This document shows positions 13,826 through 22,064 of a stretch of DNA of 30,043 bases, one piece after another. Under the pieces are notes generated by a model. The model did no database searches. It worked only from the letters and a program-made list of their open reading frames with translations, and was not told the origin of the DNA. Position numbers and translations under genes: made by a program. Position 1 is the stretch's first letter. Each line of letters opens with the position of its first letter. The stretch is from SZUA-521 sp041738285. GTDB taxonomy: Bacteria > Pseudomonadota > Gammaproteobacteria > Pseudomonadales > Azotimanducaceae. The stretch lies in contig JBGSQB010000063.1 of NCBI GenBank assembly GCA_041738285.1, positions 1-30,043 on the forward strand, written 5' to 3'.

Positions 13826-15568
13826 ATGCACCAGGCAGTGAAGTCTCTTTCTTTCGTTGGATTCTTGTTCTTGAGTGTGTCTGCCGCTGCTGCCGGCGGG
13901 TTGGACTCCATCCAAGGCACGTCCTATTTTGTCGATTGCCGGGGCGGAGACGACTCTAAGAGTGGTCGATCGCATGCAGAAAGGTGGAGGACGCTTGGTC
14001 GAGCCAATGCCGCGATAAATGAAACGGGCGCCGACCTTTGGTTGTTGCAGGGGACTGTCTGCGAGGATCAGTCGTTGCGCGTGGATTGGGACGGGACCGC
14101 TGGCGATCGGGTGCACGTTGGAACCTACTATGTTGCCTCAGGGACGCCGCACCCACTGAGGCCGCAAGATCCCTCTCTGCCTCCCGAAAGCTTCTCTTAC
14201 GCGAATGGCACAAGGGCAGAAATCAACGGCACTTATGACTCGACCTGCAGCAGGACGCTCAACGGCTCTTTGCCCGCCGGCGCAAGCTGTGCCTTTGATG
14301 GCCCGGGAGCTGTGCCCTCAAGCAAGTATTCCGCACTGGTCGTGATCGCTGCTGACTACGTGACTGTCCAGGATCTTTCGCTCAAGAACTCGGCGGGTTG
14401 GTCTATCGCGGGAAGCGACGTGGGACACGCTCATGTGATCAACAATAGAATCTCAAATGGTGCCGGTAGCGCAGTCGTTGCGCAGGGAACCAATTTCGCT
14501 GTCGTCCGTGGAAATCAGATCAACGGTACCAATCTTATGTCTCCCCGGGCGGACGCATTAAATCCCTCGTGGGGATCGACGATAGTGGTCGTTGGAAACA
14601 AGCTCGACAATCCGGCTCATGCGTTGGTGGAGAACAACTCCGTATACCTGAACTTCGGCGAGGGGATCGCGGTGCTGAAATCCAATCACGTGATCATTCG
14701 TCGAAACTACCTGGGCCAGAACTGGAGCGCCAACATCTACATGGATAATGGTGGCTGGACAGTGGTCGAGTACAATCTGATTTGGGGGGGACGCCCAAGC
14801 TCACCTAACATCGGCACGGATTCAACTGGGCCTGGGAACCAAATTTCCATAGGCCTGGAGGCGTATGGAGAGGGACAAGGCCAGTCGTCGACGAACAATG
14901 TTGTACGGGGAAACGTGGTCGCCCACACGTACCATGGGATCAACTTTGCGATTCATGCAACGGATTGTCACCCACAGTGCGGCGTGCTTCCCCTCGACCA
15001 GGGCCTAACCCTGGGTGCGAAGGTGTATCACAACACGTTTGTGGATTTTGCGTCGAGTGGCATAGCTCAGGGCAACTTGCCCGATGAAGGAGTTACGTCG
15101 ATTGACGTTCGGAACAACATATTCCACACGACGACGTCGGCGCGAACATCAGCAAGCATATGCAACATGACATCGGCCGGCGGCAAGGTGACGTTCAGTA
15201 ACAACTTCTGGTCGAACAAGCCAGCGGCTTCTACCTGTAACGGCCAAGGAGATGTCTACGGTGATCCCATGCTTCTTGGCACCTCATGGACCTCGAAGTT
15301 CTACCCGAACCAACCGAAATTTTCGGACTTTGCACTAAAGCCTGGCTCGCCAGCGCTAACTGGCGGCGTGCCGATTTCTAGTACGCTGCTAGTGTCCCGA
15401 GACTATCCACAGCTTAGTGTTGTCGCTTACCCATGTGCCGAATTCGACACGGCGGGAAGCGTGATTGACGCATTCTGCAATCCGCGCGCATCGTCACGTC
15501 CGAGTTTCGGTGCCTTGGAGGGAGGAAGCGGAAGCGTGTCGTCTGCGCTTGAGCTCTTCGTAGATTGA
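13826..15568 (+). CDS. Secreted right-handed parallel beta-helix protein (polysaccharide lyase/epimerase-like)
   Basis: The mature protein follows a clear signal peptide, MHQAVKSLSFVGFLFLSVSA, with cleavage near AAAAG. The 580-residue product opens with SYFVDCRGGDDSKSGRS, a common start of pectate-lyase-like beta-helix proteins ('YVDxxxGxDxxxG'). It then contains rows of helix coils rich in N-ladder turns: YVTVQDLSLKNS, HVINNRISNG, VVRGNQINGTN, VIIRRNYLGQN, VVEYNLIWGG, VVRGNVVAHTYHG, VYHNTFVDF, VRNNIFHT. Such proteins in polysaccharide loci are usually lyases, hydrolases or C5-epimerases acting on the polymer in the periplasm or outside. No catalytic residues can be assigned. The ATG at 13826 has GAGGA 5 bp upstream; the in-frame ATG at 13790 has no such site and would bury the signal peptide. 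A possible own promoter lies at 13736. Confidence 0.82.
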   Translation: MHQAVKSLSFVGFLFLSVSAAAAGGLDSIQGTSYFVDCRGGDDSKSGRSHAERWRTLGRANAAINETGADLWLLQGTVCEDQSLRVDWDGTAGDRVHVGTYYVASGTPHPLRPQDPSLPPESFSYANGTRAEINGTYDSTCSRTLNGSLPAGASCAFDGPGAVPSSKYSALVVIAADYVTVQDLSLKNSAGWSIAGSDVGHAHVINNRISNGAGSAVVAQGTNFAVVRGNQINGTNLMSPRADALNPSWGSTIVVVGNKLDNPAHALVENNSVYLNFGEGIAVLKSNHVIIRRNYLGQNWSANIYMDNGGWTVVEYNLIWGGRPSSPNIGTDSTGPGNQISIGLEAYGEGQGQSSTNNVVRGNVVAHTYHGINFAIHATDCHPQCGVLPLDQGLTLGAKVYHNTFVDFASSGIAQGNLPDEGVTSIDVRNNIFHTTTSARTSASICNMTSAGGKVTFSNNFWSNKPAASTCNGQGDVYGDPMLLGTSWTSKFYPNQPKFSDFALKPGSPALTGGVPISSTLLVSRDYPQLSVVAYPCAEFDTAGSVIDAFCNPRASSRPSFGALEGGSGSVSSALELFVD

Positions 15569-15876
15569 GTTGCCAGAAATGGGTGCTGGATGTCTGACCG
15601 AAAGGTCCGTCCAGCGCGCAGCAGTAAGGCAGGCAATGTGCCTCGGCGACCATCAAGCGATTGGTCACTATGACCTTTCCGCCTTGGGTAACCAACTCCA
15701 TTGAGAGTGTTAGCCATGGTGACGTCGGCCCCTTAGCGAGACCGTTTTGATCTAGAGGTTGGCGGCTTCTGACGTTGACAGCCAGTTACACAAAGCGGGA
15801 AAGGTTAAAGCCAGCATCAACGTCTCTCCGCAGCCGCGAGACCTCGGTGTACTACGACCGGAGTCCATATACAGCT
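15569..15876. other. Convergent intergenic region with GNRA-loop hairpin
   Basis: This 308-bp gap separates the end of the plus-strand beta-helix gene from the end of the minus-strand methyltransferase gene. At 15585-15615 an imperfect hairpin has an outer GCTGGA/TCCAGC stem, an internal loop, and an inner GACC/GGTC stem closed by a GAAA tetraloop. No T-run follows on either strand, so it is only a weak terminator candidate. Short open frames on the minus strand (15414-15717) have no recognisable product. No insertion-sequence ends were recognised. It marks the left boundary of the inverted block. Confidence 0.4.
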
Positions 15877-16455
15877 TCAAGCGCTTCGCTTTTCGTAGAA
15901 ATCGAACACGTGCTTGTCTGCCATATTCTTCTTGTTCGTATAGTGCGAGGTTGCGAGCGGTGCGAAACGATACGGCTGAAATCTCGCTAAGCTTTCACAA
16001 GTCTGCAATGGGAAAGGTCGTCGTTCTTGTGTGTCATCCCAGCCTAGAACAAGAACCCCACCGTTGCGCAGGCATCTGAAGGACGCTTCGAAAGCTGCTT
16101 CGACCTGTTTCTTGTCGTTCAATCCCCAACCAAAGACACCGTTACAGATGATCAAATCCAACTCGCCACCACTGAAGTAACGATCGAGATCAGTCATCGA
16201 ACCAATGATATGGTTCTTTGCCCCGTAGAGCTTCTTCAGTGGATTGGAGTCGATGGTCCAATAACGCTTCTCGGCGAACCATTTTTCGTAGTGCTTCGTG
16301 TAGGAACCGCATCCAACGAACAACACGCTGTTAATGTTCTCGAGACTCACGAAGAACGGAATTATCTTCCTTTCAAGTATGAAGCGATCATGTCTAACGA
16401 TCGGATCTTCCCATCCCATCGAGAGAATCACTCTCGGGATCCTTCGCCATCGCAT
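15877..16455 (-). CDS. Small class I SAM-dependent methyltransferase
   Basis: This 192-residue protein has SAM motif I VLFVGCGSYTKHY at about residues 44-56. The acidic strand-2 end is in YWTIDSNPLKK, motif IV-like LDLIICNGVFGWGLN follows, and the strand 5 region is CLRNGGVLVLGWDD. The family is clear, the target is not. It is shorter than most methyltransferases and lacks a substrate-binding C-terminal extension, ending with HVFDFYEKRSA. The ATG at 16455 has GAGGA 7 bp upstream. It is the last gene of the minus-strand block, 142 bp after the GINT1-like gene, and converges on the beta-helix gene. GC content is visibly lower than in the flanks. Confidence 0.78.
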   Translation of the reverse strand: MRWRRIPRVILSMGWEDPIVRHDRFILERKIIPFFVSLENINSVLFVGCGSYTKHYEKWFAEKRYWTIDSNPLKKLYGAKNHIIGSMTDLDRYFSGGELDLIICNGVFGWGLNDKKQVEAAFEASFRCLRNGGVLVLGWDDTQERRPFPLQTCESLARFQPYRFAPLATSHYTNKKNMADKHVFDFYEKRSA

Positions 16456-16597
16456 ATTTGGTCCTCACTGCGAGACCGCCGGCACACACCAATCTCGTCC
16501 TAGTTGTGCAAGCGACTTAAGTTCAACCGAAAACTGACTCCCACATCGGTCGAGTGATCTCGATGTCGCCCTATCGTCAATAAACACAACTGAGCCG

Positions 16598-18001
16598 TTA
16601 CCTTGAGTTAAACAACTTCGCCCAACGAGGTAAGAGACGCAGTCCATCGACTGCCCAGTAGTTCTCAGAGAACGATAAAGTGTGCGTGCGCAGACAATCC
16701 TTGCGCCAGCTTGCATCAATGCGGCCAACGGCAGTTTCATTAAAACTCTCTCGATCAAGTCGGTCGACGCGATTCAATACAGTGGCTTTGCCATACCCCG
16801 TCCCACAATCTTGGGCAGGCCGATACAGTACACCGTCTCGATGAACCAAGTTGCCTGCAGGCCTCGCGCTTCGCGCATCTGATTTTACGGGGTTGTCACC
16901 GTGCGCCGTCCAAGGCCCCATTGGGGAGTCAGCGTGGTAGAGAGACAGCTCATCGGCCAACCATATCCCGTGTGTGCCGAGAGTCAAAAACAACCACCAC
17001 AACCCATCGTGTTCAACTAGCGTGGCGTCGGAGAACCGGACGCCGGTGAGCAGGGTTGCTGCCTTAGTCCATCGGTCAGGAAGCTCTTCACATTTCCACA
17101 ACGCGACTTCTCTGGATGCACCTGCTTCTGGAACCATGTATAGATCCCCTTGCCACTTGAAGACGAAGGGATAAGAAAGGTGCCTACCTGTATTCATGAC
17201 GGATCTCGCATCACTGTGGCTACCATCTGCAAACAGTTCCACGGCGGCCAAGTATCCGCACTGCGTACTGAACGGTAGTACCTCCATCAGAACCCAGACT
17301 CGCCCATGATGCTCCACTGGGAACGGGTCGGCCCAGAAACAATCGGCGGGCGGGTTCAACGACCACTGACCTTGAGCAGGGTCAGGCAGTAAGGCGCTAC
17401 CCTTGCCCGCCACAATGAACCATTGCTCATGGCAGAAGAGGCTAAGAATCACTTTTCGTCCGATCGCTATTGCCTGCGCTAGCAGACCCGCACTTGGTGA
17501 TGTCGTCACAGTTTCTTCGGCGTTGGCCGGAACCAACTCACCTCGATCCAAGTAGCGCGCCACTGCTCGCGCGGGGAAATGCGCAGCTTTTGCCAAGGAG
17601 CGTGCCGCAGTACGCCATGGAGCAAACGCATCGTTTTGCCCGAAACTCTGATATAGACAGATTGTGCTGCCATCGGGCAGAGTTGCCCATAGACTTGCTT
17701 CTAAAGCTGTATCACACGCCGCCGCGAATCTTGCGGCGTGATCAATGCCAATGTCTTGGCCCGCGAACCGAAAGAACCAAAAACCCAATCGTGCACTGCC
17801 AAACTGCTGACGAGCTGTTTCAGAGTAGTTACCGAAACTGAGCACTACATCAACTGGTCGGTCGTCAGTTCCATGACTCGCCGCGTGCACCTCTACGGAC
17901 GGCATTCGTCGCAATGCGGCCACTCCAGACCGCGCCCATTTGGGTAGCTTTGCCGTTGTCAAACGGATGCTCAGTCGCTCGCCAGGCCGAGGTTCGCTCA
18001 T
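16598..18001 (-). CDS. GINT1-like protein: formyltransferase-like N-domain plus glucosamine inositolphosphorylceramide transferase C-domain
   Basis: The 467-residue product has two parts. The N-part (about 1-180) resembles the formyltransferase-like region of related bacterial proteins: LSIRLTTAKLPKW, VDVVLSFGNYSE, RLGFWFFRFAGQD. The C-part (from about 195) is a beta-propeller-like domain with GINT1 signatures: CFWADPFPVEHHG, YPFVFKWQGDLYMVPEAG, FSDATLVEHDGLWWLFLT, YHADSPMGPWTAHGDNPV, SARPAGNLVHRDGVLYRPAQDC and YGKATVLNRV. The C-part is shared with the plant GINT1 glycosyltransferase (from memory). Bacterial members sit in polysaccharide loci with unproven function; here it may transfer or modify an amino sugar. 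I chose the ATG at 18001; a GTG at 18031 would add ten residues without a ribosome binding site. The 89-bp gap to the upstream methyltransferase suggests one transcript. Confidence 0.75.
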   Translation of the reverse strand: MSEPRPGERLSIRLTTAKLPKWARSGVAALRRMPSVEVHAASHGTDDRPVDVVLSFGNYSETARQQFGSARLGFWFFRFAGQDIGIDHAARFAAACDTALEASLWATLPDGSTICLYQSFGQNDAFAPWRTAARSLAKAAHFPARAVARYLDRGELVPANAEETVTTSPSAGLLAQAIAIGRKVILSLFCHEQWFIVAGKGSALLPDPAQGQWSLNPPADCFWADPFPVEHHGRVWVLMEVLPFSTQCGYLAAVELFADGSHSDARSVMNTGRHLSYPFVFKWQGDLYMVPEAGASREVALWKCEELPDRWTKAATLLTGVRFSDATLVEHDGLWWLFLTLGTHGIWLADELSLYHADSPMGPWTAHGDNPVKSDARSARPAGNLVHRDGVLYRPAQDCGTGYGKATVLNRVDRLDRESFNETAVGRIDASWRKDCLRTHTLSFSENYWAVDGLRLLPRWAKLFNSR

Positions 18002-18120
18002 GACATCTTTGTCGCAGGACTGTACTTGCACTCGGAGAGATGTCGACTGGAAATTTCCAGCGACGTGTGTGCCCCCGGGATGCTGGCTGTTTGAACGATG
18101 AGTCTAGGCACTCGCGCCAA

Positions 18121-19125
18121 CTACTCGCCCGCGCCCTTCTGTATAGCGATATTCACGTAGGGCGAGAATGGTGCATGAGAACGCTCGACTACACGTTGAA
18201 CTAATGTGATGGCGCTACGGAGTGGACGCGTTCCGACCTTTTCGAGTCTTTGTTGCTTTGCCGCGTACCAAATTCCTGACCACGTCGATGCGACGCGTTT
18301 CGGAGCCAACAGTTTGGCCGATGGATCTACGCCGCCTACGTGAAACATGATCTCGGAAACGCTTGCCCCCCTAACTCCCGCTCTCAGTAACTCGTTCCAC
18401 GACAGGTGGCGACAGGCTCGCTTTGAGAACGAGCGGATAGCCCAGTTTGCAATGCGATCAGGAAGGTAATTGATAAGGGGCAATCCCGTCGTATGGGTCT
18501 CAATAGGGAACCACCGATGCGGTGTTTGGTTCAGCACCAAATAGCCAGAAGGCTTCAACATTGACCAGATCCCTTCGAGTACGTTCGAGCGTTCGGCTGG
18601 CATTAGGTGCTCATACACTGCGTTCAGGAAGACGATATCAAAGGTGCCACGATTGCTTTGGAAGTCCTTGCCAAAGGTGTCGACAGCTTCAAAACGCATG
18701 TTAACGAACCCGTAGTGTCGTGCCCTTGCGGTCGCAATTTCGAGAAAGGGAAAGTGGATGTCTCTCCCAGTTATGGCCGCACGAGGGAAGAGCCTACCAA
18801 GAACCATGGTAGATGCTCCGGCTCCACAACCATAGTCAAGAATCTTCAGACTCTTAGTGAGGATCGAATCGTCCAGATACGCAGATATGGACAAGCGCAC
18901 ATCAAGCGGCGCCTCGGATTCATCTATGTCACGCGAGACTTCGTCGCATGTAAAGGCCGAGCTGTAGCATGTGAAAATCTTCTCAATCAGTTCTAGAGGA
19001 TACCGAGTCACAATCGGCGAATGAGGTGTCGCGGTCCTCTCGTCTGCAGTTGTACCGACGAGCTTGTAGCAGCTATTGCCCAACTCATCGATCGAAACGG
19101 TACCAAGCGCATCTTTAAGTATCAT
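18121..19125 (-). CDS. SAM-dependent methyltransferase (class I)
   Basis: This 334-residue protein has SAM motif I ILDYGCGAGASTMVLG at about residues 94-109, the acidic residue of strand 2 in ITGRDIHFPF, and FDIVFLNAVYEHLMPAER for motif IV. SMLKPSGYLVLNQTPHRWF gives strand 5. The unusual N-terminal 90 residues may bind the substrate. PHRWFPIETHTTGLPLINYLP after motif V is typical of methyltransferases found in polysaccharide loci, though the substrate is unknown. The ATG at 19125 follows GGGAAAG. It lies 153 bp downstream of the GT4 gene, a gap that holds no recognised gene, and is lower in GC than that GT4. Confidence 0.83.
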   Translation of the reverse strand: MILKDALGTVSIDELGNSCYKLVGTTADERTATPHSPIVTRYPLELIEKIFTCYSSAFTCDEVSRDIDESEAPLDVRLSISAYLDDSILTKSLKILDYGCGAGASTMVLGRLFPRAAITGRDIHFPFLEIATARARHYGFVNMRFEAVDTFGKDFQSNRGTFDIVFLNAVYEHLMPAERSNVLEGIWSMLKPSGYLVLNQTPHRWFPIETHTTGLPLINYLPDRIANWAIRSFSKRACRHLSWNELLRAGVRGASVSEIMFHVGGVDPSAKLLAPKRVASTWSGIWYAAKQQRLEKVGTRPLRSAITLVQRVVERSHAPFSPYVNIAIQKGAGE

Positions 19126-19278
19126 GCTTTCCCGGACTCGGTTTAAAGATTGGTTGGCCCACGCTCTGCCTCGTCGTCAGCATCTAGACGCACTCGTGGA
19201 TCTGGCCGATCGGCAATTGCGGTTGCACAATCGCTCCATTCAGTCGAGTTGATCGGCCTTCGGGTGCTGTGGCACCTG

Positions 19279-20418
19279 TCAGTCACATTGCGTGCGACCG
19301 GCGATGCTGCAATCGTACGCCGACAGAGTCTTCTGGGCGATCTCCTTCCAGCAGTAGTCGGAAGCGATTCTCGTGCGGAGCCTCTGGGATTCGGACACGG
19401 TCGTGTCCGTGCGGCCTTCTCGTAAACGGGCCGCAAGCTGAGTTCTGTCGCCTAGCAGAAAGTAGTGATTCAATGTCAGGCTGAGCTCAAGGTGTGCTGG
19501 GATGCAGCTCGCAATGACAGGTATAGCGTAGCTCATCGCCTCAAGGAGCGCGATCGGTAGTCCTTCATGGGACGAGGGCAGCACGAAGAGGCCGGCATTG
19601 GCGTAGATTTCCTGCAAAGCTACTCCCGATTGAAATCCCGTCAACACGATATTGGGGTCATGCCCGACCAGCGCTTTCACGGACTCGACGTAGGGTGTCG
19701 AGTCGAGTCTCCCAACCAGCGCGAGCTTCCACCCGTCGAGTCGCGCTTCTCGGAACGCATGAATGAGGTCGAGCTGCCGCTTCTCGGGCACAAAGCGGCT
19801 CACCTGAAGAACATACTTCTGCGGCGTGAGGCCGAGTCCGCGCGGTGTGGTTTCCGCAAATGGTCCGATCGGCATCTCGATTCCATTTGGAATCACTACG
19901 CAGCGCTGCCCGTATTGGTCCATCACGCGCTGCTCGATGGTCTTCGAGATCGCAATCCTTTGATTCGCAATCACCATGCCGGCCCGTTCGCCGAGTTTCA
20001 GCACGAACTTCGCGAACCGCCCCCACTTCTCACGCTCATAGTCCGGCCCATGGTGCGTGACCACGACCCGCAGCCCAAACAATCGCGCAAGCGGCGTGAA
20101 AAGCGCCGGGCCAATCGCGTGAATGTGTAGCACGTCCGGTCGCTTGATGGCCGCGTAGAGGGTCCCCAAGAACGTGTGGATCAGTGCTTCGAGCCCGGCG
20201 TGCCGGGGCGCCCAGATTCTGGTGAAGGTGACTCCCTTCCACTCCTTCGGGTTCGAGGCCGGTTGGTAGGGAGAGCGCACGACGACTTCGACCCGGCAAC
20301 CCAAGGCAGCAAGTCGCGGGTACAGGTGCTCCGCGTGCGTCTCGATGCCACCCTCGACGCCGGGAAATCCCCGCAAGCCGAGAACAAGCACGCGTAACGG
20401 ATTGTCAGCGGACGTCAC
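19279..20418 (-). CDS. Glycosyltransferase family 4
   Basis: This 379-residue GT-B protein begins LRVLVLGLRGFPGVEGGIETH; the GGxExH loop is the acceptor/phosphate-binding turn in GT4. VVTHHGPDYEREKWG and CVVIPNGIEMP mark the N-domain end and linker. YVLQVSRFVPEKRQLDLIHA opens the donor domain, and SSHEGLPIALLEAMSYAIPV has a full EX7E motif. Proteins starting RVxxLGLRGFPGVxGG are often annotated as WbdM/rhamnosyl-type transferases, but donor and acceptor cannot be assigned. The GTG start overlaps the stop of the preceding GT4 as GTGA, so the two are translationally coupled and probably add consecutive sugars. Confidence 0.86.
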   Translation of the reverse strand: MTSADNPLRVLVLGLRGFPGVEGGIETHAEHLYPRLAALGCRVEVVVRSPYQPASNPKEWKGVTFTRIWAPRHAGLEALIHTFLGTLYAAIKRPDVLHIHAIGPALFTPLARLFGLRVVVTHHGPDYEREKWGRFAKFVLKLGERAGMVIANQRIAISKTIEQRVMDQYGQRCVVIPNGIEMPIGPFAETTPRGLGLTPQKYVLQVSRFVPEKRQLDLIHAFREARLDGWKLALVGRLDSTPYVESVKALVGHDPNIVLTGFQSGVALQEIYANAGLFVLPSSHEGLPIALLEAMSYAIPVIASCIPAHLELSLTLNHYFLLGDRTQLAARLREGRTDTTVSESQRLRTRIASDYCWKEIAQKTLSAYDCSIAGRTQCD

Positions 20419-21683
20419 TGCGACGTCGCAACGGGGTGAATGGCTGAGGGGGGCGATACGCCCAGTTGCCGGTAGAGATCGGCGATGCGTTCCACGTAGC
20501 GTTCGCTGCTGAATCTCGTCTCTACAAGTGCGCGCCCGGCATCTCCGAGGTTGCGCACCTCTCGATCGGCCAAAGACACCGCCCAGCGCAGCTTGTCCGC
20601 AAGGTCGGTGACGGACCCGCTGGGAAAGACCGCACCCGTTTCGCCATCGATCACGATCTCAGGAATCCCGCCGATCGCCGCCCCGATCACGGGGACGCCC
20701 TCGGCGTAGGCCTCCAGCACACTCATCGGCGCGTTCTCGTACCACTCTGACGGCAGCACCAGGGCCCGCGCCGAGCGGATCGCGTGGCGAAGCGCATCGC
20801 CCGTCTGATAGCCGCAAAACGCGACGTCGGCCTTAACGTCGATCGCGAGCTTGCGTAGCGCAGCCTCCTCAGGACCGGTACCGATCAGCTTCAAAGAAAC
20901 TCGCGCTGCGGCCGTGGCGCGAATGAGTGTCGCCAGGCCCTTTTCGTGACCGAGTCGGCCGACATAGGCGAAAGATCGGCCGACGGACGTCGCTGGTTGA
21001 TACACACCGAGTGCAGTGAAGTTCGGTATGTGCACGAATTTATCGCGTTCGAATCCCCACTCGGCGAACTTGTCGATGAAGAACTTGCTTGGAACGACGA
21101 ATCGATCGACGTTCCCTGCGTAGCTGTTGAGCCACTTGTGGATCGTCGCCTCCACGAAGACGACGGTGCTGAGAATGCTCGAGTCTTTGATGCATCGATT
21201 GCGAACAACGTGCGAGAAATGGCCCCCTTTGCAGCGTTCGCAAATGCCATCTGGCGCGAGCATCTTGTAGGCGGGACACGCCAGCTTCAGGTCGTGCAGT
21301 GTCATCACCGTCGGCACATTCCGCTCGCGCAGCACGCCAAGTATCGATGGCGAAATGTGGTGGTAGATGTTGTGGGCGTGGCAGATGTCCGGTTGTGCTG
21401 CGTCAATCAGCTGCGTGATCTTCCGACGCGCTTCCAAGGAATAGATGATCTTCGGTGCGCGCCTGGCTTTTCCGAATAACGAGTAGCCCCCGCCAAACTC
21501 GATCTCCTCGACGAAGTACTGCGACCAGTGGCTCTGCAGGTTGTTCGGGTGATGCATCGCGAATGGAACCACGTCCCAGCCTTGGTTCTGCAGGAGTTGG
21601 TTGTGCTCGAGAAACACGACTTCCGCCCCACCGCGCGGGTAGTAGTAGTTGTTCACCGACAGTACGGTTGGCCGACGACTCAT
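20415..21683 (-). CDS. Glycosyltransferase family 4 with Cys-rich insert (paralog A)
   Basis: This 422-residue GT-B protein starts with TVLSVNNYYYPRGGAEVVFL. The Cys-containing segment HDLKLACPAYKM, ICERCKGGHF and NRCIKDS is known from a GT4 branch in capsule and exopolysaccharide loci and may bind a metal or stabilise the N-domain. SFAYVGRLGHEKGLATLI begins the donor domain, and PSEWYENAPMSVLEAYAEGVPV carries EX7E. It is more than half identical by eye to the product at 23763-24998, which lies on the other strand. The ATG at 21683 starts at the fold; a GTG at 21710 would add nine residues. It is the first gene of the minus-strand block, overlapping the next GT4 by four bases. Confidence 0.86.
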   Translation of the reverse strand: MSRRPTVLSVNNYYYPRGGAEVVFLEHNQLLQNQGWDVVPFAMHHPNNLQSHWSQYFVEEIEFGGGYSLFGKARRAPKIIYSLEARRKITQLIDAAQPDICHAHNIYHHISPSILGVLRERNVPTVMTLHDLKLACPAYKMLAPDGICERCKGGHFSHVVRNRCIKDSSILSTVVFVEATIHKWLNSYAGNVDRFVVPSKFFIDKFAEWGFERDKFVHIPNFTALGVYQPATSVGRSFAYVGRLGHEKGLATLIRATAAARVSLKLIGTGPEEAALRKLAIDVKADVAFCGYQTGDALRHAIRSARALVLPSEWYENAPMSVLEAYAEGVPVIGAAIGGIPEIVIDGETGAVFPSGSVTDLADKLRWAVSLADREVRNLGDAGRALVETRFSSERYVERIADLYRQLGVSPPSAIHPVATSQ

Positions 21684-22064
21684 GAACGGAAAGATCACTC
21701 TCGAGCGCACAGAGGCACATTCTGCCTGACGGCGTCCACGAGGTTGGGGGAATTGTGTGATGAATTGACCGAGCGGAGGTCAGTTGAGCGTTTGGCCGGC
21801 TTCGACGGCACGGACCGGCGCCGTCTGACTGATGTCACGTTGGCGAAGCCTGTTCCTTCCTTCGAAGGGGTGACTGTCTCGAATACCTGGTAGTCGCAGT
21901 CTTGAGTGACCAAACAGGAAGTCGGTCGGAATCGACCGCGAGCTGTAAGGCGGCGATTACAAATCCGTCGATGCGATTACCAAGTCGGCATGGTGGAGCA
22001 CCGATCATGTTCTGTAGCTTCGATTGGCCGGTGAGCCCGCGTACCGCGAGTCTGAGTTTTCGAG
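21684..22064. promoter_or_regulatory. Divergent intergenic region, probable bidirectional promoter area
   Basis: This 381-bp gap separates the first gene of the minus block from the first gene of the plus operon, so it should hold promoters for both. Visible structure: a 6-bp hairpin CGGTCG-GAAT-CGACCG at 21923-21938, the palindrome CCTTCGAAGG near 21862, and a GACGGC/GCCGTC dyad near 21804-21825. No convincing -35/-10 pair was found. A 72-codon minus-strand frame (21695-21913) has no recognisable product and is not called. Confidence 0.35.

Noticed and set aside
15414..15717. Minus-strand frames as a possible insertion-sequence remnant or small gene
   Set aside because: No transposase motif, terminal inverted repeat or target duplication was recognised, and the frames overlap the end of the beta-helix gene.
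21695..21913. 72-codon minus-strand frame upstream of the GT4 gene
   Set aside because: It has no ribosome binding site and no recognisable motif, and its end overlaps the likely start region of the GT4 gene.
21923..21938. CGGTCG-GAAT-CGACCG hairpin as a terminator
   Set aside because: It has only six base pairs and no T-run, and it lies between divergent starts where a terminator is not expected.
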